A stretch of DNA of 6,811 nt, from contig CAJARE010000218.1 in NCBI GenBank assembly GCA_903944255.1, positions 1 to 6,811 on the forward strand, read 5' to 3'. Each line of letters starts with the position of its first letter. The first letter of the stretch is position 1. The notes under the pieces were generated by a model. That model ran no database searches. It was not told the DNA's origin and worked only from the letters and a program-made list of their open reading frames with translations. This document shows, piece by piece, positions 1 through 6,693 of this stretch. A program made the position numbers and the translations under genes. This DNA is from an uncultured beta proteobacterium (GTDB lineage: Bacteria; Pseudomonadota; Gammaproteobacteria; Burkholderiales; Burkholderiaceae).

Positions 1-125
1 CCATAGCAGGGCAAACAGTACCTCACCTACACCTACACCTCATCCCCAGATACAAAGGCGACCAAGAAGACCCTAGAGGCGGTGTGAGGTGGGTTATTCC
101 AGGGAAGGCTAAGTACTGGGGATGA
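1..125 (+). CDS. HIT-family (histidine triad) hydrolase/transferase, C-terminal part
   Basis: Reading from base 3 gives 40 codons and a TGA stop at 123-125; the start lies outside the window. The peptide carries the histidine triad HLHLHL, with His codons at 24, 30 and 36, followed by IPRYKGD and a GGVRWVIP segment. This is the typical C-terminal active site of HIT proteins. Members of this superfamily hydrolyse or transfer nucleoside monophosphates from substrates such as ApnA dinucleotides and nucleoside phosphoramidates, with the middle His as nucleophile; they act in the cytoplasm. The true substrate here cannot be told. The stop overlaps the start of the HNH gene as ATGA, so the two genes are probably translationally coupled and this enzyme probably belongs to the same operon. 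The frame is short, but the motif is distinctive. The fragment is cut by the window edge and shows no sign of being a pseudogene. Confidence 0.88.
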   Translation, partial: IAGQTVPHLHLHLIPRYKGDQEDPRGGVRWVIPGKAKYWG

Positions 126-1183
126 GCTCAACTCCGACAGCCCAAGAGCAACTGGCATTCTTGAGCAAGATCCAAAGACTCTTTAATGAGAGCGACTTTA
201 GCTCTACTTATAAATATGCGCTCTTAATTTCTTTAGCTGATTTATCAGTTGAGCATGGCACAGACGATGACTCCAAACTTGAATTAAGTAATAGGCAAAT
301 CGCAGAGAGATTTATCGAGCTTTATTGGCAACAAGCTACGCCCTATAAAACATCAAAAGCAAATGAAAGCGGAGTGCTTTTTCAAAATCATGGCACTCAA
401 GCTGCCATTATTAAAGCGATTCAATTGTTTAGAGGCCAAAACAGCTTCAACTCACCTAATGCAGCCAAGGAATCAAAGGAGTACAAAAAACTGGTAACGG
501 CAGTTGCTGGGACTGTTGCTAAGCAACCTATTAACTACCTACAGAATGTGGGTGGTGGAGCCCTTCCTTTCTTGTATGAGCGCAACACCAGCTCTCTCAC
601 ACTAAAAATAGGGGTTGCTTATTGCTTAAGGCAATTCCAGCCCCTTATTCAGCAATTAGCTAGGAATCGGTGGATTGATTTTATAAAACTAAATAGGAAG
701 AACATTCCTATTCTTGGGGCAAACGATGATCTTGAGGGCTTCTTATTTGAAACTTCCAGAAAAACCCTTGCGCTTATTGGGAAAAGTCTTAAGAATCTTT
801 ATGGGGCAAAGTGTTTCTACTGTAACAAGGGTCTCACTCAAACAGATGTAGACCACTTTATACCCTTCTCGCTATACCCAAGAGATTTAATGCATAACTT
901 TGTATTAGCGTGCCCTACCTGCAATAGAAGTAAATCAGATACCTTGGCCGCCAAGGAGCATCTTGAGAATTGGCTGGAGAGATCTAATAAGAACTCTGAA
1001 GCGATCATGGAAATTGGCGAGCAAGTAGGCGTTGCTGCAAATTTACAAACCAGCACGTCTATTGCTAGGTGGGGGTATGGTGCGGCAATTGAGGGTCATG
1101 GCGCTGGATGGATAAGGCCTGGTCATTATGTGAGTCTGAAGCCGACGTATTTGAGCGATTTAAGGTGGACTGGAAAAGACTAA
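122..1183 (+). CDS. HNH endonuclease with Cys4 zinc site
   Basis: This 353-residue protein has an HNH (beta-beta-alpha metal) nuclease domain at about residues 225-285. Visible elements are C231-x2-C234 and C264-x2-C267, a likely structural zinc site, the DH pair D244-H245 (general base), N259 and the CNRSKSD segment at 267-273. The first 220 residues are mostly alpha-helical with no domain I can name, but the general layout (an LxxIQRL start, a LADLxVE segment, a FIELYW segment, then HNH) resembles HNH proteins I recall next to DUF3427 helicases. HNH enzymes cut DNA with a single metal ion; target and cofactors are unknown here. The start at 122 is chosen because it overlaps the upstream HIT stop by four bases (ATGA). 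Upstream AGGGAAGG at 101-108 is rather distant, so translation probably relies on coupling. The stop TAA (1181-1183) shares its last A with the preferred ATG of the helicase gene. No signal peptide or membrane segment is seen; a cytoplasmic DNA-cutting subunit is inferred. Confidence 0.9.
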   Translation: MSSTPTAQEQLAFLSKIQRLFNESDFSSTYKYALLISLADLSVEHGTDDDSKLELSNRQIAERFIELYWQQATPYKTSKANESGVLFQNHGTQAAIIKAIQLFRGQNSFNSPNAAKESKEYKKLVTAVAGTVAKQPINYLQNVGGGALPFLYERNTSSLTLKIGVAYCLRQFQPLIQQLARNRWIDFIKLNRKNIPILGANDDLEGFLFETSRKTLALIGKSLKNLYGAKCFYCNKGLTQTDVDHFIPFSLYPRDLMHNFVLACPTCNRSKSDTLAAKEHLENWLERSNKNSEAIMEIGEQVGVAANLQTSTSIARWGYGAAIEGHGAGWIRPGHYVSLKPTYLSDLRWTGKD

Positions 1184-1185
1184 TG
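1181..1185 (+). promoter_or_regulatory. TAATG stop-start junction coupling HNH and helicase genes
   Basis: The TAA stop of the HNH gene and an in-frame ATG of the helicase gene share one A. Such junctions allow terminating ribosomes to restart. AAGGTGGA at 1162-1169 and GGAAAAGA at 1172-1179 lie upstream, but neither is at an ideal distance (13 and 3 bases), so re-initiation is the likelier mechanism. This junction is the main argument for starting the helicase at 1183 instead of 1108. Confidence 0.6.
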
Positions 1186-4100
1186 CCAAAACTTAAATTT
1201 GGACTATACGATCGTCTGCTTTATGACAATGAAATTGATGAAGTTGCCGAATTGAAGCGTCAAGGGCGCGCAAGCATCGATCTACCATCCGCAGAAAATA
1301 GTCGTAACTATCTGATTTCAGAATTAGTATCTCGAATACCTGAATTACTAGATCAAATCTCAAGCAAAGAAGAAAACGAAACAGAAAAAGCAAAAAGTGA
1401 GCTGAAACTAATATCAGAAATATTAAAGCAAGCTAGGCTTATTTCAAAAGCCGAGGATGAGCTAGATTCGATCGCGAGCCCCCCACAATTACTAAGATCA
1501 ATCCATGCTCCAAATTTACCGGGTATTTTCCCGATTACAGGATTAAGAAACTCTTGGTTATTTAGCTCTTCTAAATCTGAGCCCGCCCTACTTACAGAAT
1601 TAATTAGTGAACTACAAGCTGTAGACACTGTAGATATTTTGGTTAGCTTTATAACTTGGAGCGGAGTTCGAAAAATATACGACATCCTCAAAAACATCAC
1701 CTCAATTGACGCGCAGGGCAGCTCTAAAACTAAATTTCGAATCATCACTACCACTTATATTGGCGCTACCGATGCGAGGGCAGTGAATGCATTAGCTGAA
1801 TTACCTAATGTTGAATTAAAAATTTCACTAGATGGGCGCAGAACACGCTTGCATGCTAAGGCTTGGATTTTTAAAAGGTCAACCGGCTTCGGAACGGCAT
1901 ACATAGGCAGTGCAAATTTATCCGAGTCAGCTTTAGTTAGCGGAATTGAGTGGACAATAAAAATTGCGCAAGCAACAAGTAATCAGGTATATCAAAATGC
2001 AGAGGCACATTTTGAAACGCTATGGAATGATCCTGAATTTCAAAAATATGACCCACACAATGAAAACCACCGGGATGCTTTAAATAAAGCACTGCATGAG
2101 CAGAAATACGCTAATAATGGCGCGTTTAATGTTGAAATTATTGCAAATCAGACCTGGTTCGAATTAAAGCCGAAATTTTATCAACAGGAAATGCTGGATC
2201 GACTTCAGTCTGAGCGAGATCAAAATAGAAATAGGAATCTTGTAGTTGCAGCAACAGGAACTGGCAAAACTGTTGTTGCAGCATTCGATTATGAAAGGAT
2301 CTGCAGACAGGAAGGTGGGCAACCAAAATTATTATTTGTAGCACACAGAATACAAATTCTGAAGCAAGCAATTAGCACTTTTAGACAAATACTTCGTGAT
2401 TCTAATTTTGGTGAATTAATGGATGGTAATAATGAACCATCCCAATATGGACACCTATTTGCAACTATTAACACTATTAATGGTCGAGACCTAATTGCCA
2501 AGCTAGGCCAAAATTATTGGCTAATGGTGATTATTGACGAAGCTCATCATTTACCAGCCCAATCATTTGACAAGTTTGCATCTTCAATTAAACCCAAAAT
2601 ATTACTAGGCTTAACAGCTACCCCTGAAAGAACAGATGGGATACCTATTGGCAAATATTTTGACTCAAGACCGGATGGATCGCCGGCAGTGTCGCTGCGC
2701 TTATGGGACGCTTTAGATCAGCAACTACTAGCTCCATTTGAATACTATGCTACGCATGATGATACTGATTTGCGGTCAATAAATTGGCGGCAGCTAAATG
2801 TAGATAGCCAACTAAGTAATATCATCTCATCAAATGAAATGCGTGCTCTTGCTGTATATCAAGCAGTTGAAAGGTACTCGTCAAATATCACTGAATTAAA
2901 GTCAATTGGATTTTGTGTCAGCGTAAAACATGCCGAATTCATGGCTCAATTTTTTAATAGCCGTCATATACCATCTAAATCACTTACTGGCGAACAATCT
3001 GAACTTCAGCGTAACACAATCATTAAAGAGTTAACTTCAGGCCTTATAAAAATTATTTTTACTTGTGATCTATTTAATGAGGGTGTAGATATTCCTGAAA
3101 TTAATACCCTTCTTTTACTTCGTCCAACTCAAAGTCCCGTCTTATTTCAACAGCAAATTGGTCGAGGGCTTCGGTTAAATCCAGGAAAAGAATGTTGTCT
3201 TGTGCTTGATTTTATTGGTAACTATGCCGAAGAATTTAGGTTTGATATTTTATTTAGGTCCCTAACAGGCCAAACTAGAAAAGGCATTAAGGAATCAGTT
3301 GAAGTGGGATTTGGTTTGCTACCTCCAGGATGTCACATACAGTTTGATAAAGTGTCTCGTTCTCGCGTTCTTGATAGCCTTAAGAAATCTCTGAAGTTAA
3401 ATGCTAGACGATTAACTGCTGAACTAGCTGCCTGGGCATCAACTAAATCACATGATCAAATCAAGTTAAAAAATTTCCTAATTGAAAATCAAATAGAGAT
3501 TGAAGATATTTATAGCGGAAATCATTCCTGGGTAGAATTTAAACGTAGGATAGGTCTTCCTACCCCCCCACCCGGTATTAATGAGAATGTGCTTTCCAAG
3601 AGACTGGGCAGCCTACTTTATGTTGATGATAGAGAATTACTTAAGGCATGGAAATATGCAATCCAAAATGAAAAGATTGATGCCACTCGTATTCAAATGC
3701 TTGCCTATCAAATGATTACCTCTGGTACAGTTAGTCCGAGTCAATTTTTAGATGATTTAAGCGCTCACCCTGCCGTTAAAGAGGAGTTAATTGAACTAAT
3801 TGAGTGGCAGATTAATCAATCTGGTAAGGCATATGCCCAATTTCAAGACGCCCCTGCATATTGGCCCATCTCTTTACATAATCGTTACACTAGATCTGAC
3901 ATCCTGACTGCGGTGGGCTATCGAAATGCAAAGATTAGGCCAGACTTTAGGGAGGGCTGCCTTTTATTAGAGAACATTAAAACGGAAATGATGTTTGTTA
4001 CTCTTGATAAAAGTAAAGGGTTTCATGAAAGCGTTCAGTATCATGATTATGCAATTAGCCCTAACCTTTTTCATTGGCAAACCCAAAATAGAGCATCCCC

Positions 4101-4320
4101 AAGCAACAAAACAGGTCAACGATATATAGAGAGTATCAATGGAAATGGATGGCGCTTTTTCTTATTTGTTAGGGAGAACAGTGATTGTGCATTTGTAGCC
4201 CTCGGTGAAGTGGTTCTAAATGAATTTAATGGGGAGCGTCCTATAGAAGTTACATGGCTTCTTAAGCAAAGTATGACTGCTGAACTTTTTCGGCGTCTTT
4301 CCATTATCCGTTCAACCTAA
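1183..4320 (+). CDS. PLD-like nuclease / SF2 DEAH helicase / DUF3427 fusion protein
   Basis: This 1045-residue protein combines nuclease and ATP-driven helicase or translocase parts. Residues about 1-110 are helical with a charged, coiled-coil-like stretch near 60-95. Residues about 130-280 form a PLD/HKD-type domain with H224-x-K226 and GSANLS around N245. The helicase core has motif I TGTGKT with K362, motif II DEAH at 452-455, motif III TAT at 478-480, motif V NEGVDIPE, and motif VI QQIGRGLR ending at R664. The C-terminus (about 690-1045) matches DUF3427, with the YHDYAISPNLFHWQ block near 953-967. One PLD motif suggests that the nuclease works as a dimer, as in other single-HKD enzymes. 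The usual HxK(x)4D aspartate is not at the expected place. The start at 1183 is preferred because TAATG joins it to the HNH stop and because MPKLKFGLYDRLL resembles the family N-terminus; ATG at 1108 (25 residues longer, 76-base overlap, GAGGG 11 bases upstream) is the alternative. Role in DNA restriction or defence is inferred. Confidence 0.92.
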   Translation: MPKLKFGLYDRLLYDNEIDEVAELKRQGRASIDLPSAENSRNYLISELVSRIPELLDQISSKEENETEKAKSELKLISEILKQARLISKAEDELDSIASPPQLLRSIHAPNLPGIFPITGLRNSWLFSSSKSEPALLTELISELQAVDTVDILVSFITWSGVRKIYDILKNITSIDAQGSSKTKFRIITTTYIGATDARAVNALAELPNVELKISLDGRRTRLHAKAWIFKRSTGFGTAYIGSANLSESALVSGIEWTIKIAQATSNQVYQNAEAHFETLWNDPEFQKYDPHNENHRDALNKALHEQKYANNGAFNVEIIANQTWFELKPKFYQQEMLDRLQSERDQNRNRNLVVAATGTGKTVVAAFDYERICRQEGGQPKLLFVAHRIQILKQAISTFRQILRDSNFGELMDGNNEPSQYGHLFATINTINGRDLIAKLGQNYWLMVIIDEAHHLPAQSFDKFASSIKPKILLGLTATPERTDGIPIGKYFDSRPDGSPAVSLRLWDALDQQLLAPFEYYATHDDTDLRSINWRQLNVDSQLSNIISSNEMRALAVYQAVERYSSNITELKSIGFCVSVKHAEFMAQFFNSRHIPSKSLTGEQSELQRNTIIKELTSGLIKIIFTCDLFNEGVDIPEINTLLLLRPTQSPVLFQQQIGRGLRLNPGKECCLVLDFIGNYAEEFRFDILFRSLTGQTRKGIKESVEVGFGLLPPGCHIQFDKVSRSRVLDSLKKSLKLNARRLTAELAAWASTKSHDQIKLKNFLIENQIEIEDIYSGNHSWVEFKRRIGLPTPPPGINENVLSKRLGSLLYVDDRELLKAWKYAIQNEKIDATRIQMLAYQMITSGTVSPSQFLDDLSAHPAVKEELIELIEWQINQSGKAYAQFQDAPAYWPISLHNRYTRSDILTAVGYRNAKIRPDFREGCLLLENIKTEMMFVTLDKSKGFHESVQYHDYAISPNLFHWQTQNRASPSNKTGQRYIESINGNGWRFFLFVRENSDCAFVALGEVVLNEFNGERPIEVTWLLKQSMTAELFRRLSIIRST

Positions 4321-4326
4321 GGATGC

Positions 4327-4330
4327 AGGA
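4327..4330 (+). promoter_or_regulatory. Ribosome-binding site of the DUF2075 gene
   Basis: AGGA lies 8 bases before the ATG at 4339, in the 18-base gap after the helicase stop. A second AAGGA at 4319-4323 overlaps that stop codon. An ATG at 4324 meets a stop after three codons and is not a competing start. The gap is too short to hold a full promoter of its own, so co-transcription with the helicase gene is likely. Confidence 0.6.
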
Positions 4331-4338
4331 ATAATCTA

Positions 4339-6213
4339 ATGATTATTTACCAGGCGAATAAAGAAAGGTTTCTTCACAACCTACTATCTAATGAAATACA
4401 TGAAATCATTGAAGAAACATATAAGCTAAAAACTGGTAAGCGTGTTTCCAGAAATGAAGTTCGTTCATGGCAAGAGTCAATGCGCTTTATGGGTGCTGTC
4501 CTAGACGATACGGAAATACCCAATGATGCTGGCGTCAGCATTGAATTCACCATCCCCCAAACTGCAAAACGAGTAGATTTCATACTAACTGGTCAAAATT
4601 CCATCAAAGAAGATCAGGTAATTATCATTGAATTAAAACAATGGGAATCCTGTGAGCTCACTAATAAAGACGCCATTGTTAAAACACGCTTTCAGCATGG
4701 TCATGTCGAAACAAGTCACCCATCATATCAAGCATGGTCCTACGGTGAATTATTAAATCAATTGAATGAGACCGTCTACAGCGAGGGGATCACATTAACG
4801 CCATGCGCCTATCTACATAATTACAGCGAAGATGCAGTTATTAGAAACGCTTTTTATCAAGATTATCTCGATAAAGCGCCCGTATTTTTAAAGGGTAAGC
4901 ATGAGAAACAAAAACTAAAAGAGTTCATTAAAAAATTTGTTAAGCTTGGCGATCATTCAAACTTAATGTTTCGTATTGATAATGGAAAAATAAAGCCATC
5001 CAAAAGTCTTGCAGATAGCCTCAAGAATATGATTGCGGGTAACCTCGAGTTCATCATGCTAGATGAGCAAAAAATAGTATATGAGACTGTTTTAAATTTA
5101 GCGAAAAGCTCCACCGCCATAAATAAAAATGTATTAATAGTTCAAGGCGGCCCAGGAACTGGTAAGTCTGTTGTTGCCATTAATCTTTTAGTTCATCTTA
5201 TTAAAGATCAAGAGCTTGTGGCACAGTATGTGACAAAGAATGCAGCGCCAAGAGCAGTGTACGAAGCTAAGCTAACTGGTAGTATGAAGAAATCAGCAAT
5301 CTCAAATTTATTCACTGGATCCGGCGCCTACCATTCTATTGATAAAAATTCATTTGATGTTCTCTTAGTTGATGAAGCACATCGACTTAATGAAAAATCA
5401 GGGATATTCAAAAATCTTGGTGAAAATCAAATAAAAGAAATAATTGAGGCTGCGCCACTATCAGTCTTTTTCATTGATGAAGACCAAAAAGTTACATTCA
5501 GCGATATTGGCAGTAAAGAAGAAATAGAAAAGTGGACATGCGCCTCAAAAGCAAAGATACATCATCTTACTTTGGAATCTCAATTTAGATGTAATGGCTC
5601 CAATGGTTATTTATCTTGGTTAGATAAGATTTTGGACATCAGAGAGACTGCAAACTTTTCACTAGAAGGTTTGGATTACGATTTTAGAATATTTTCAGAC
5701 CCCAAAAAACTACAAGAATTGATCTTCGAAAAGAATAAGATCGATAATAAGGCTAGGCTAGTTGCAGGTTATTGTTGGAACTGGATCAGCAGAAATGATC
5801 CCTCCTCTTTTGATATCACTTTCTCAGAATTTAATTTTGAAATGAAGTGGAACTTAAATACAGATGGCTCTCTTTGGATTCAGGCCCCAAACTCTGTAAC
5901 AGAAGTTGGCTGTATTCATACCTGCCAGGGCTTAGAGGTTGACTATATTGGGGTCATAATTGGTCCGGACCTTATAGTACGAAATGGCAAGGTCATAACA
6001 ATGCCTGGCGCCAGAGCAAAGACTGATAAATCATTAAATGGCTTTAAAAAACTATTAAAAGAAAGTCCGATCCTTGCAAAAGCTAAGGCTGATGAAATAA
6101 TAAAAAATACATATAGGACGTTAATGACTCGAGGGATGAAGGGTTGTTATATTTTTTGCACAGACCTAGAAACCAAAGCTTACTTTGAGAATATGCTCTT
6201 AATCAAAGGCTAA
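4339..6213 (+). CDS. PD-(D/E)XK nuclease fused to DUF2075 (Schlafen group 3-like) helicase
   Basis: This 624-residue protein probably nicks or cuts nucleic acid and moves along it using ATP. The N-terminus has a PD-(D/E)XK-type core: E69, D80 in the KRVDFIL strand, E98-L-K100 in the IIIELKQW strand, and a possible supporting Q131. The ATPase part has Walker A GGPGTGKS (270-277, K276), DEAH at 345-348, the FFIDEDQ strand with Q383 as motif III, SQFR at 414-417, HTCQGLE at 527-533 as motif V, and the YRTLMTRG segment (592-599, R593 and R598) as motif VI. This order fits an SF1-type helicase of the DUF2075 family; the start MIIYQA and the full length fit that family. The gene follows the PLD-helicase after 18 bases and is probably in the same transcript. 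It carries both nuclease and motor, so it could work alone. All key motifs are intact. The reaction in vivo and whether DNA or RNA is the substrate are unknown; a defence role is inferred from family and context. Confidence 0.92.
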   Translation: MIIYQANKERFLHNLLSNEIHEIIEETYKLKTGKRVSRNEVRSWQESMRFMGAVLDDTEIPNDAGVSIEFTIPQTAKRVDFILTGQNSIKEDQVIIIELKQWESCELTNKDAIVKTRFQHGHVETSHPSYQAWSYGELLNQLNETVYSEGITLTPCAYLHNYSEDAVIRNAFYQDYLDKAPVFLKGKHEKQKLKEFIKKFVKLGDHSNLMFRIDNGKIKPSKSLADSLKNMIAGNLEFIMLDEQKIVYETVLNLAKSSTAINKNVLIVQGGPGTGKSVVAINLLVHLIKDQELVAQYVTKNAAPRAVYEAKLTGSMKKSAISNLFTGSGAYHSIDKNSFDVLLVDEAHRLNEKSGIFKNLGENQIKEIIEAAPLSVFFIDEDQKVTFSDIGSKEEIEKWTCASKAKIHHLTLESQFRCNGSNGYLSWLDKILDIRETANFSLEGLDYDFRIFSDPKKLQELIFEKNKIDNKARLVAGYCWNWISRNDPSSFDITFSEFNFEMKWNLNTDGSLWIQAPNSVTEVGCIHTCQGLEVDYIGVIIGPDLIVRNGKVITMPGARAKTDKSLNGFKKLLKESPILAKAKADEIIKNTYRTLMTRGMKGCYIFCTDLETKAYFENMLLIKG

Positions 6214-6230
6214 ATTTGATTATATTTTTT
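6200..6230 (+). terminator. Probable weak intrinsic terminator of the plus-strand operon
   Basis: TAATCAAA (6200-6207) and TTTGATTA (6215-6222) form a perfect 8-bp stem with a 7-base loop containing the TAA stop of the DUF2075 gene. ATTTTTT follows at 6224-6230, giving a T tract on the plus strand only. The stem is AT-rich, so termination may be incomplete. The hairpin lies inside the overlap with the 3' end of the minus-strand MazG gene. Confidence 0.42.
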
Positions 6231-6539
6231 AGCGGAACCCTTTGATATTGCTACAGGGTATTTTTGCTCATTCCTCTCAATTTTGTCCTCTACTATCGTA
6301 CGCACATCCAAATCACAAGACACAGCTAACAACAATGCATATGCCAAAACATCAGCCAACTCCTCCTTTATCTTCAGTACATCAGCGTCGGCAGCTGACT
6401 TCCATAAGAAAACCTCTAAGAGTTCTGACGCTTCGATTGATAGGGCGATGGCAAGATCTTTGGGATTGTGGAACTGCTCCCAATCTCGCTCATCTCTAAA
6501 TTTAATTAGTTTTTGGGTTAGATCATATATATCGGACAT
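6210..6539 (-). CDS. MazG-like nucleotide pyrophosphohydrolase
   Basis: This 109-residue all-alpha protein fits the single-domain MazG-like/DCTPP-type NTP pyrophosphohydrolases, which convert (d)NTPs to (d)NMPs and pyrophosphate with Mg2+. The metal-binding pattern ExxE...ExxD is visible as E36-x2-E39 and E60-x2-D63. It is preceded by RDERDWEQFHNPKDLA, a typical family start, and followed by NEQKYP and the KKYN tail. Family members are usually about 90-120 residues and work as dimers or tetramers in the cytoplasm, often for nucleotide-pool cleaning; the preferred nucleotide cannot be read here. The ATG at 6537-6539 is the only sensible start, because an in-frame TGA lies just two codons upstream (6543-6545). 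No strong Shine-Dalgarno sequence precedes it. The gene is convergent with the DUF2075 gene, overlapping it by four bases at the stops, so it must have its own promoter on the right. Whether it is part of the defence-like module is open. Confidence 0.9.
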   Translation of the reverse strand: MSDIYDLTQKLIKFRDERDWEQFHNPKDLAIALSIEASELLEVFLWKSAADADVLKIKEELADVLAYALLLAVSCDLDVRTIVEDKIERNEQKYPVAISKGSAKKYNQI

Positions 6540-6557
6540 AAGTCATCGTACTCTATG

Positions 6558-6599
6558 TTAATGGCCCATCACATACTCAGATAATAAGCCCCCAGCCAT
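6558..6599 (-). CDS. Possible 13-codon leader ORF upstream of the MazG gene
   Basis: On the minus strand, AAAGGTGAG (6607-6615) lies 7 bases before an ATG, which opens a short frame encoding MAGGLLSEYVMGH and ending in TAA 18 bases before the MazG ATG. The Shine-Dalgarno match and spacing are much better than those of the MazG gene itself, so translation of this frame could feed ribosomes to MazG. There is no similarity I recognise and the frame is short enough to occur by chance. It could also be a remnant of something larger, although the frame upstream is closed by a TAA. Confidence 0.22.
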   Translation of the reverse strand: MAGGLLSEYVMGH

Positions 6600-6625
6600 A
6601 AGCAATCTCACCTTTGTAAGTGGCT

Positions 6626-6641
6626 CTTATTGAAAAATAAG
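6626..6641. repeat. Small hairpin (6-bp stem, 4-base loop) beside a G7 run
   Basis: CTTATT (6626-6631) and AATAAG (6636-6641) are exact inverted copies around a GAAA loop as read on the plus strand. The last G begins a run of seven G (6641-6647). There is no T tract on either side, so this is not a standard terminator. It lies upstream of the MazG gene, in its possible leader region. Function is unknown and chance is possible. Confidence 0.35.
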
Positions 6642-6670
6642 GGGGGGTCGATATTGGGAGATAATTCACA

Positions 6671-6693
6671 ATTAGCTCATTATTTGAGCTAAT
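6671..6693. repeat. Perfect 9-bp inverted repeat, possible operator
   Basis: ATTAGCTCA (6671-6679) and TGAGCTAAT (6685-6693) are exact reverse complements separated by TTATT. The 23-base site is symmetrical, has no following T tract, and lies about 130 bases upstream of the MazG start. The shape suits a dimeric DNA-binding protein better than a terminator. No regulator gene is in the window, so its user is unknown. Confidence 0.5.

Noticed and set aside
838..1056. Minus-strand 72-codon frame opposite the HNH domain
   Set aside because: It is antisense to the conserved Cys/His core of the HNH gene, has no recognisable motif and is best seen as a shadow frame.
1353..1754. Minus-strand 133-codon Ser-rich frame opposite the PLD-helicase gene
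   Set aside because: Its Ser/Leu-rich composition is what the antisense of an acidic, lysine-rich coding region gives; no motif or ribosome-binding site supports it.
3563..3569. C7 homopolymer inside the helicase gene as a phase-variation switch
   Set aside because: Seven bases is short for slippage control, it encodes an ordinary Thr-Pro-Pro-Pro stretch, and the frame is intact on both sides.
1..6213. Type I or type III restriction-modification locus
   Set aside because: A DEAH helicase with nucleases is present, but there is no methyltransferase or specificity subunit and the helicase C-terminus is DUF3427, not a typical R-subunit domain.
6242..6561. Two plus-strand frames of 85 and 92 codons over the MazG region
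   Set aside because: They are antisense to a clear MazG-like protein with intact ExxE...ExxD metal ligands and show no known motifs.
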